Below, in pieces: positions 31,002-37,082 of a stretch of DNA of 37,082 nucleotides. Made by a program: the position numbers and the translations under genes. This stretch comes from JAVJRN01 sp040218415. Its GTDB lineage: Bacteria > Bacteroidota > Bacteroidia > Cytophagales > Cyclobacteriaceae. The notes beneath the pieces are model-generated. The model made no database searches. It was given only the letters and a program-made list of their open reading frames with translations, and was not told the origin of the DNA. The DNA lies in contig JAVJRN010000027.1 in the NCBI GenBank assembly GCA_040218415.1, positions 1 to 37,082 of the forward strand, read 5' to 3'. Positions within the stretch are counted from its first letter, which is position 1. Each line of letters begins with the position of its first letter.

Positions 31002-32141
31002 ATGAATTTAGCAATATTACTTGCCCTTTCTACAAAAGGAGAAGCAATCCTAACGATCACCGGAATGCTTACGGGTGCAACCATTATAGGCTTTGCTACT
31101 GCTTGGTTGATAAGCAAATCGAAATATGTTCATCAAATTAAAACATGGGCTTTCAAAAATGAAAAACTTCAATCTCAGTTATCAAAAGAGAAAGGAGAAA
31201 ATGTTCTTTTAAGGAAAAGTGTAGAAGAAAACCGCCTAACAATACTTAAACATAATAAAGAAAAACTGGATGCTGAAAGACTTTTGGTCATTGCAAGACG
31301 TCAAGACCGATTAAACTACGACAGCTTCGGTACCGCTACAAAGGAAGAACGTGACGATTTGCAAATGATCAGTGGTATAGGTCCCTTTATCGAAGAGAAA
31401 CTCCACGAATTTAAGATCTATACTTTTCGCCAGATCAGCCGATTTACGGTCAAAGACATTGAAACAATGGATGAAGTGATCACTTTTTTTCATGGCCGTA
31501 TCAGCCGCGATGAATGGGTGGCACAAGCAAATGAACTGGTACAGATCAAAGACAATCGCTTAGCAATGCTGGGTAGAATCAAAGATCGTAGGTCAAAAAT
31601 TGAATATGATCGCATAGGTATTGCGACTAAAGCGCAAGCCGATGATCTATCAGATATCTGCGGCATTGGTGGTTGGATTAGTGAAAAGCTAAATGCACTT
31701 GATATCCATACATTTCTTCAGATCAGCAAATTCACAAAAGAGGATGAACACAATATCACTGAAGCCATAGAATATTTCCATGGCAGAATTGAGCGCGATG
31801 AATGGATCCCTCAAGCCAAAGAAATGGTTCGTTTGAAAGGTAAAAAAATGGATTTATTGAAACGCATTAGCGATCGAAAAGCAAATATCGGATTCAATGG
31901 AGTAGGCACAGCACATAAACATGAGGCTCACAATTTAACGCTCATAAATGGGATTGGATTATGGATTGAAGAACGGTTGAATGCACTTGGCATTTTCACC
32001 ATTGGTCAAATAAGTAACTTAACAGCAGAGGATGTAAATACGCTTAATGAAATTTTAGAAATTCCTGCTGATCGTATAAAAAATGATGGGTGGGTTGCGC
32101 AAGCAAAAGGATTACTGAAGCAGACAGAAGTACTTGCATGA
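31002..32141 (+). CDS. Membrane-anchored protein with three helix-hairpin-helix modules
   Basis: 379 residues. One membrane helix (~18-37), a charged coiled coil (~45-100) and three repeats of about 80 residues (~103-180, 197-277, 293-373). Each repeat has an (Y/F)DxxGxATK-type lead, a helix-hairpin-helix (ISGIGPFIEEKL, ICGIGGWISEKL, INGIGLWIEERL), then TFxQIS and FHGRIxRDEW (degenerate in the third) and QAxxL. The modules resemble the C-terminal domain of COG3743-like 'flap endonuclease-like' proteins. HhH motifs usually bind DNA without sequence preference; a nuclease centre is not visible. Joined to an OmpA gene, it may hold DNA or another ligand at the membrane (inference). Confidence 0.7.
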   Translation: MNLAILLALSTKGEAILTITGMLTGATIIGFATAWLISKSKYVHQIKTWAFKNEKLQSQLSKEKGENVLLRKSVEENRLTILKHNKEKLDAERLLVIARRQDRLNYDSFGTATKEERDDLQMISGIGPFIEEKLHEFKIYTFRQISRFTVKDIETMDEVITFFHGRISRDEWVAQANELVQIKDNRLAMLGRIKDRRSKIEYDRIGIATKAQADDLSDICGIGGWISEKLNALDIHTFLQISKFTKEDEHNITEAIEYFHGRIERDEWIPQAKEMVRLKGKKMDLLKRISDRKANIGFNGVGTAHKHEAHNLTLINGIGLWIEERLNALGIFTIGQISNLTAEDVNTLNEILEIPADRIKNDGWVAQAKGLLKQTEVLA

Positions 32142-32245
32142 TTGTGAATATTGCCCAGTGGATCTTACTTTTCAAACTTCTATGCCTGCGAATATTTCAA
32201 TATTAGGTGGATCTGTTTTTTCACTATTATTGATGCTTACCTTTT

Positions 32246-32720
32246 CCACCATGCTTTGCATGGTGGTTCTATTGGAATAGTGGAGAAGTGATTATTTCCA
32301 TACTTACGAGCAGAAACTACCAATTTCAAAATTCGGAATGATGGCGATTCTTAAGTTTTGCAACCGTATTTTGACGTAGTATTTTCTCAAGAAAGTATCA
32401 AGAAAGTAAGAGAGAACGATACTTTTAGCTTATGTAGTTGGCAGCCAAATGAAATATAACAACAATGAATAAAATACAATTTTGGTACGGTTCGACGCTT
32501 CGACGCTTCGACAGCACAAAAAACCCATGGAGCTTTGGAACAATCAAGCGATCCAAGAATTTGGATTACTTACCTTTTAATCCTGTAGAATCAGCAGAAG
32601 TAGCAGCCCCTGAGCACCTTACCTGCTCTTCCATCGACTGTGTAGGCGAAGAATGTTACCTATACATGGGATGTTATTAAACCATGATGACTCCCATGAG
32701 AAGCATGGCGGAAACGGGGG
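32246..32720 (+). repeat. R3 repeat, copy 2 (full length)
   Basis: Begins with a perfect hairpin, CCACCATGC-TTT-GCATGGTGG (32246-32266), then matches 29951-30333 over its length and 29074-29212 over its distal part. It contains a local triplication of TTCGACGC (32492-32515). A 71-codon frame at 32465-32680 runs through it but is broken in the other copies. 32142-32245 and 32721-32966 show nothing else. Confidence 0.8.
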
Positions 32721-32966
32721 ATTACTTTGGAGAGAAATGTTGTACAAAACATCAGTCTATCTTCCGAAGAAAGATATGTCTATTTCTCAAAAAAATACCC
32801 TCATAACCAGATCTCCATTGTACAAATTAGCCTCCTGAGCATAACTCCAAAATTTTTCAGCATCCTAAGAAATCGAATGGCGAGTTCTTAAACTATCTTA
32901 AAATATTTTCTTGATGTACCTTAAAAGGCGGCATGATTCCATTTTTAGTATCTGTCGGTTACAGTG

Positions 32967-34166
32967 CTAATATCTCAAGGTCCCGGACAAGATAGTAGCC
33001 TCCTCATTACTACCAGGCGGAAAGGTTTGCGTTACGCTTATATTTCCTAGTTCAAAAATATACATACCATCGACCAGAGTTAAGTCTACACTTCCGCTTT
33101 CTCCAACATATCTCCTCGAACTACAACAGCCAGTTATTAAAATATTCATAGCTGCCTGATTTGCAGACAAGTCGGTTGTAGGTGTATTAGTGATTTGATA
33201 GGTGCCAGAGGTGCTACCTTTCGGTATAGTCAGAAAACCACCAGCAAACTGAATGTTGGCTCCCCCATCAACCTCTTCAAAGGTAGAAACTAAGGAAATA
33301 TTGCCTCCACTTATTCCAGATTCAAGGAAGTAATAACCTGAACGATCCACTGCGTTAAATGTGTATTCATCAATAAAGTCGAATGTTTCTCCTCCCTCCT
33401 CCTCTGGTGCTTGAAGCAATATGTTTTCCAATGTCACTTCAAAAACATCTAAATCACCTCGGGTTATGTTAATGTAGCCATATTGGCCATAGGTATAGTC
33501 AAAAGAACCGGTGTTTTTGTCTACCGTAATTTGAGCAAATGCTTCATCTTCATACACTGTAGGTGAAACAAAATATTGCTTCGTTTCGTCAATCGATTTA
33601 GGTAAGTCTTTTGTATAAATCTCAACTATTTGGTTTTCGAGATGTGCGGTAAACTTGACACCAGTAGTATCTTTCTGAAAAACAATAGTACTTATTGTAA
33701 TAAACCGATCCACGATATTATCCAGTGTTACAGCATTTCTATCGAAGGCTGCTTCTTCTATAATGATAGTTATCGGAACCTCCTTTTGTTGAGTTTCTCC
33801 CGAGAGAGAAGTAGCGAGAACCACCAAGTCAATCGTTGCATTTTGAGCGTAATCAAAAGCTGAAGGATCATAGACCGAAATAATACCAGACTCGCTAATT
33901 TGAACTGCGTTGGGCACAGAACTACTTTTGAGCTGGAACCTACTAGCACCTCTCAGTTGTTCTAAGAACTGAAAATGATCAGGTCTTTCATCCACTCGGA
34001 TGATCACCCCATTGTTATTTATATCATTATTAATGCCATCAGCAAGTGGATCTTCATGTTGCAGTGATGGGTCTACAGTATCTTTAAATAGGTCTGAAAA
34101 GTCATCGTCATCAGCACACGATATCAGGAAGAGACAAATTACAATATATAGAATAGAATTTTTCAT
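32967..34166 (-). CDS. Surface-type lipoprotein, beta-rich, unknown
   Basis: 399 residues on the minus strand. The signal peptide ends in LISC (Cys17), followed by ADDDDFSD, an acidic stretch of the kind that directs Bacteroidota lipoproteins to the cell surface. A cadherin-like segment (VQISESGIISVYDPSAFDYA, then TIDLVVLATS) lies at about 90-140; the rest is beta-rich, with FTGCCSS-like ITGCCSSRRYVGE near 350. No enzyme motif. It starts 17 bp after the stop of the gene transcribed before it (34184-35380), so the two form an operon. Confidence 0.65.
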   Translation of the reverse strand: MKNSILYIVICLFLISCADDDDFSDLFKDTVDPSLQHEDPLADGINNDINNNGVIIRVDERPDHFQFLEQLRGASRFQLKSSSVPNAVQISESGIISVYDPSAFDYAQNATIDLVVLATSLSGETQQKEVPITIIIEEAAFDRNAVTLDNIVDRFITISTIVFQKDTTGVKFTAHLENQIVEIYTKDLPKSIDETKQYFVSPTVYEDEAFAQITVDKNTGSFDYTYGQYGYINITRGDLDVFEVTLENILLQAPEEEGGETFDFIDEYTFNAVDRSGYYFLESGISGGNISLVSTFEEVDGGANIQFAGGFLTIPKGSTSGTYQITNTPTTDLSANQAAMNILITGCCSSRRYVGESGSVDLTLVDGMYIFELGNISVTQTFPPGSNEEATILSGTLRY

Positions 34167-34183
34167 GATTGCTTTTTTAGAAA

Positions 34184-35380
34184 TTATGGCTGAATAGATA
34201 CAATATTGGTCAATGAGCCACCACCATTGCGAGCATTGATGAAATCATTGAACCCGCCAAAACTGTAGCTGATACCAATTGTACTACCTAGGTCTTGTCT
34301 CACGTAGTTTTCAAAATTGAACCACATATTTCCTTGACTGTCTTGAATAAGGTTCGTGATAGAGGTAGAAGGTACCAATACATCTAGGTAAGCATCCCAA
34401 ATAAACTCATCATCAACCTGCTTATATTCAGTTCTTAACTTTTGTATCCAAATGCGCTCTCCGGAACTGGTGCTATATTTAGCGATGTGTGCTTCACTAA
34501 TGAATTCGTTCCTAAAGCCATCTATCGCAATAAGCCTAGTGTCTCGCACTTCAAAAAAACCACGCATAGCTAAATAGAATGCACCTTGAAAGACTTTGAT
34601 TCCGTTGACTTCTGCACCCAGATGACCCTCTAAAATTGGAATATCAAAAGATGAAACCTCTTCTCCTTCTGCATTGTATTTTTTCACAACGGTGACATCA
34701 ATAAATCGGTTGCTTGATTCATAAGAATAGGCAACATACACATTACCATCCTCATCAGTATCAACGAAAAAATCATTTGGCGAGCCAGTACTCAAAGACC
34801 ACTTTCGCGATTCGGTGACGTAATCATAACTTTCGATTATTCCATTTGCTGAAACCTTCTTTATAAAGCTGTTTCCATCCTTACTTAGTAAGGTGTTTTC
34901 CTGTGTCAGCCATCGTATGTCTTTACTGACCGTTTGCCCTCGGGATTCCCTGATTGTTTCAGAAATACCCATGCTATTTACCTTAAACCAAACATCCATT
35001 CCCGTATGTGACCCACTGACGAATGATTCACTCGTTTGAAAATAAATGTTATCATTTTCGTCAATGGCCAACTGCTGGCTAGTCATTTCCGGAACACTCA
35101 CTTTCCAAATAAGCTCGCCTCGATTATTTATTTTGACCAATGATGTTTCAATAATACTAAACTCATCATCGAGGTTTGCACTAAAGGTGACTCCACCACC
35201 TATATTTCTGAGAATAGTATATAAGTAACCCTCTGAGTCTGTGATCATAGGGCGTTCTTGCTGCCATTTACCAAATGTAGAAAATGAGGTGACCGTATTT
35301 GCATTGGACTGAGTAGGTGTAATATCCTCTTCAGAACATCCAGCTAGTACAACAATTAATATTATTAGATATCTTTTCAT
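34184..35380 (-). CDS. Lipoprotein with beta-propeller-like repeats
   Basis: 398 residues on the minus strand. Lipobox LAGC (Cys15) followed by SEED, again an acidic surface-export type start. Repeating blade-like strings, such as SLVKINNRGELIWKV, QLAIDENDNIYFQTS, DFFVDTDEDGNVYVAYSY, HIAKYSTSSGERIWIQKL and NLIQDSQGNMWFNF, indicate a six- or seven-bladed propeller of the SBBP/NHL-like kind. Such folds bind ligands or glycans; no catalytic residues are evident. First gene of a two-gene lipoprotein operon. Confidence 0.65.
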   Translation of the reverse strand: MKRYLIILIVVLAGCSEEDITPTQSNANTVTSFSTFGKWQQERPMITDSEGYLYTILRNIGGGVTFSANLDDEFSIIETSLVKINNRGELIWKVSVPEMTSQQLAIDENDNIYFQTSESFVSGSHTGMDVWFKVNSMGISETIRESRGQTVSKDIRWLTQENTLLSKDGNSFIKKVSANGIIESYDYVTESRKWSLSTGSPNDFFVDTDEDGNVYVAYSYESSNRFIDVTVVKKYNAEGEEVSSFDIPILEGHLGAEVNGIKVFQGAFYLAMRGFFEVRDTRLIAIDGFRNEFISEAHIAKYSTSSGERIWIQKLRTEYKQVDDEFIWDAYLDVLVPSTSITNLIQDSQGNMWFNFENYVRQDLGSTIGISYSFGGFNDFINARNGGGSLTNIVSIQP

Positions 35381-35533
35381 TTTGATAAATTTTATTGCTT
35401 CAAAGCTAGGAAGCCGAAAATGTAAAAATTATCGTGGTAATACGGTATTTTGAGAAAAGACTCCTTCCAATTGGATAGTCAAAAACAGCCTTTTATCATA
35501 TTGCTTGATTTATTAAGCCTCCCCCCACTCCAG

Positions 35534-35745
35534 CCAGCTTTTAACTCCAGCCAAATAATAAAGACCTCCTGCTCGTACCCCGTTGTGATTTATAGAAAGA
35601 AACACTATTTTGTGACCCGAAACTGAAAGGCTTGATTGGGTGGTGACTGTTTAGCTCCTCTGTAGCGCGGTAAGTTTTGGGAATTGAATAGATTTTAAAA
35701 ATTAGAGCGGGTGGCAGCCATTGGTGTTGATAGCTGGTTGTTACA
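35534..35745 (+). repeat. R1 repeat, copy f
   Basis: CCAGCTTTTAACTCC, CCCCGTTGTGATTTATAG, AAACACTATTTTGTGACCCG, CTGAAAGGCTTGATTGG, TGTAGCGCGGTAAGTTTTGG and GCGGGTGGCAGCCATTGGTG. Nearly identical to copy a in the core despite 26 kb of separation. It ends about 30 bp before the ATG at 35777. 35381-35533 holds the presumed minus-strand promoter region, without clear boxes. Confidence 0.8.
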
Positions 35746-35776
35746 AGCAATTACACCCCGAGATTCAGATTATTTT

Positions 35777-36337
35777 ATGAGCCAAGAGAATTTCAATTTT
35801 GAAGAAGCATGTAAGTTGGTTGGAATAAAAGTCGCCGATTCTCAGAACTCCATAACTATTCGAACAATCTTTAACCCTTTCAATAAATCCGGAATTGGAA
35901 GCCTGTTTTTCTTGATAAGCGGAATAACTGTTGGTGTGTTGGCAATAACGCATTCAAACGATCTGTTCTCTTTGATTGCTGGAGGAATTCTAGGTTTTGG
36001 TATTGGAACAATGGCATTATTGTCAATCCTTTCTGAATTAACAAGCTACTTTAAGATTGCCGGGAATTACATCGAACTTCGGAATAGACTCAAACTCCAA
36101 ACAGAGCAAATTACAACTGATCACAAAGTGAAAATGAAAACACGCTCAGAATTCGTCCAACTGAAATCCCAATCTGCATCTGGATCGTATTTCAGAATTG
36201 TTGAGCTATACATTTCTAACGGAACCAAGGAACAATTAATCATAGATTTTCAAGCAGACGAGAAGAACGCTTCTGTAGCCAATCAACTTGGAAACGACAT
36301 AACTTCTATGGTCAAGAGCAAAATAAAAAGCTTGTAG
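35777..36337 (+). CDS. Membrane protein of unknown function behind R1 copy f
   Basis: 187 residues from ATG 35777. A 35-residue soluble start, two membrane helices (about 42-61 and 66-87) forming a hairpin, then a C-terminal soluble domain of about 95 residues rich in beta strands (FKIAGNYIELRNRL, SYFRIVELYISNG, EQLIIDFQAD), somewhat like a PH-type domain. No known family assigned. The frame is open upstream to a GTG at 35711, but that lies inside the conserved R1 tail, so the later ATG is preferred. Confidence 0.6.
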   Translation: MSQENFNFEEACKLVGIKVADSQNSITIRTIFNPFNKSGIGSLFFLISGITVGVLAITHSNDLFSLIAGGILGFGIGTMALLSILSELTSYFKIAGNYIELRNRLKLQTEQITTDHKVKMKTRSEFVQLKSQSASGSYFRIVELYISNGTKEQLIIDFQADEKNASVANQLGNDITSMVKSKIKSL

Positions 36338-36354
36338 TCGAGTAGACGGCCGTG

Positions 36355-36479
36355 AGCCACTAGGCGTGCCCCATAAGCCCACGGTGCGCCTCACTAGGCA
36401 TGCCCCTGAAACGCCAGTCCGGTCATGCCACCGTAAGTACGGCCGGCGTGAAACAATCGCGTATACGGCGGACTGGCGT
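36355..36479. other. GC-rich structured segment of unknown nature
   Basis: GC content jumps well above the surroundings. It holds a direct repeat, GAGCCACTAGGCGTGCCCC (36355-) and CTCACTAGGCATGCCCC (36390-), then a perfect 11-bp inverted repeat, ACGCCAGTCCG (36411-36421) / CGGACTGGCGT (36469-36479), enclosing a smaller hairpin, CCGTA-AG-TACGG (36431-36442). It could be a structured RNA, a recombination site or the end of a mobile element; I cannot decide. Confidence 0.5.
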
Positions 36480-36511
36480 CCCCGTTCGTAAAGCATAGAC
36501 AGCCGCTCTTT

Positions 36512-36537
36512 AGCCCGTTGGAATTTTCCCACGGGCT
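36512..36537 (+). terminator. Strong hairpin, possible terminator
   Basis: AGCCCGT and ACGGGCT form a perfect 7-bp stem around TGGAATTTTCCC, followed on the + strand by TTTA. It could end transcripts from the gene at 35777, although 175 bp separate them. Confidence 0.4.
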
Positions 36538-36654
36538 TTACACCGACAATCCTTTCCGCTACTTTTAAGATAAGACTACACAAAGGCTCCTTATCGAATT
36601 TTCACTTCACAATACGTTCAGTCGCGGACGGCTAGTCGCGGACGGCTAGTCGGG

Positions 36655-37082
36655 GGCGCCCAGCCCTTCATCGACTTGTGAGACCTCCGATTATCTATAT
36701 CGGCTCGTTTCCCATCAACTACTATGACTTCTGCTGACTTCTCAGTCTGCAACCCGTGCAGTCCGAAATCTCCCCAGGTAAGAGCATATTCCCACGCCGC
36801 GTAGGCTTCACTCAATTCCACTGGATCTACTGTAAAAGCACTTGGCAGTTTCCTACCCTTTGGACGTTGGTAAGATGTGATACCTCATCCGACTTTTACA
36901 GCCTCTGTATCCAGTTCCTGTTCGTTAGAACCGAGTTTTGCAGTCTCGCTTCCTTCGGTCAATACCTCACAGTATCCAACCTTGCGACTTGCTAGTGATT
37001 CAGGACACGACTCCCGCTCACAAGGGACTTTCACCCTCTGGAATAATTTGGTATCTTAGATACCAGATGCCCATGCTGGGCA
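36655..37082 (-). mobile_element. Group II intron, 5' (domain I-III) portion, minus strand
   Basis: Read on the minus strand from the window edge, the DNA shows bacterial group II intron landmarks in order: the GCCCAGCATGGGC hairpin, GGGTGAAAGTCCC (+ strand 37024-37037), GAATCACTAGC, GAAGGAAGCGAGACTG, AAAGGGTAGGAAACTGCC, GGCGTGGGAATATGCTCTTA, and GTAGTTGATGGGAAACGAGC before CGGAGGTCTCACAAGTCG. The reverse transcriptase gene that should follow in domain IV and the domain V hairpin are absent: the similarity stops next to a 14-bp tandem repeat, AGTCGCGGACGGCT (36620-36647). The intron 5' end is just outside the window. So this is a 3'-truncated copy, or one split by rearrangement. Confidence 0.8.

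Noticed and set aside
32465..32680. 71-codon frame in the R3 repeat (IKRSKNLDYLPF)
   Set aside because: Broken by stops and indels in the copy at 29951-30333, so it behaves as repeat sequence rather than a gene.
29951..32720. R3 repeats as GIY-YIG homing endonuclease remnants
   Set aside because: The CATGC hairpin context suggested it, but neither strand gives a GIY or YIG motif in any frame I could follow.
9330..35600. R1 core starting GTTGTGATT resembles the start of some Bacteroidota type II CRISPR repeats
   Set aside because: Copies are kilobases apart, have no spacers and extend far beyond repeat length; no cas genes are present.
36236..36583. 115-codon minus-strand frame over the GC-rich block
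   Set aside because: Overlaps the end of a better gene and the inverted repeats; high GC alone removes stops.
36618..36821. 67-codon minus-strand frame inside the intron
   Set aside because: Lies in structured intron RNA domains; group II intron proteins are encoded later in domain IV and have a reverse transcriptase domain, which this lacks.

Overview
The window reads as a chromosome segment of a Bacteroidota bacterium, most likely a marine Cytophagales relative; the lineage is an inference. The pointers are a type IX secretion (T9SS) C-terminal sorting tail, lipoproteins with acidic residues after the lipobox cysteine, a PorT-like barrel, a CreD/winged-helix cluster, TAnnTTTG-type promoter boxes, AT-rich DNA and few Shine-Dalgarno sequences. 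I saw no rRNA, tRNA or CRISPR array.

Layout. (1) 1-9207: the tail of an IS630-type transposase, then a + strand stress/redox island: CbpM-like chaperone modulator, SpoIIAA-like protein, PfkB kinase, DUF2892 protein, OsmC protein, a small eRF1-like protein, two DUF2231-like membrane proteins around a lipoprotein rubrerythrin, a cupin, a lone receiver protein, the remnant of a ZIP metal transporter, and a CopB-type copper ATPase. A 38-bp motif recurs with fixed internal spacing before the SpoIIAA-like gene, before the receiver gene and, far away, before an OmpA gene at 30488. (2) 9208-13388: accessory DNA with a receiver/histidine-kinase pair, a membrane protein, a REP-like hairpin, a 21-bp tandem array and a fragment of a TlpA-like gene whose intact relative is at 26343. 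(3) 13389-17975: a GH95 glycosidase lipoprotein and a heparinase II/III-type polysaccharide lyase. (4) 18299-21705, minus strand: a large T9SS cargo protein followed 11 bp later by a 57-residue protein with a PIDGG/C-terminal sorting-like tail. (5) 22410-25019: a membrane protein, winged-helix regulator, small membrane protein and CreD. (6) 25020-28899: three consecutive units of repeat plus gene (lipoprotein, TlpA-type thioredoxin, PorT barrel). (7) 28900-32966: repeat-rich DNA in which two long direct-repeat copies flank an OmpA protein and a membrane-anchored triple helix-hairpin-helix protein. (8) 32967-35380, minus strand: two lipoproteins. (9) 35534-37082: a last repeat-plus-gene unit, a GC-rich structured segment and the 5' part of a group II intron on the minus strand.

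The main unexplained signal is a family of six same-orientation repeats of about 140-210 bp (called R1 here), each directly upstream of an accessory gene or gene pair, so that repeat plus gene behaves like a cassette. Next are the shared 38-bp motif, the TlpA gene fragment, the repeats flanking the OmpA/HhH pair, and several strong palindromes that look like operators.
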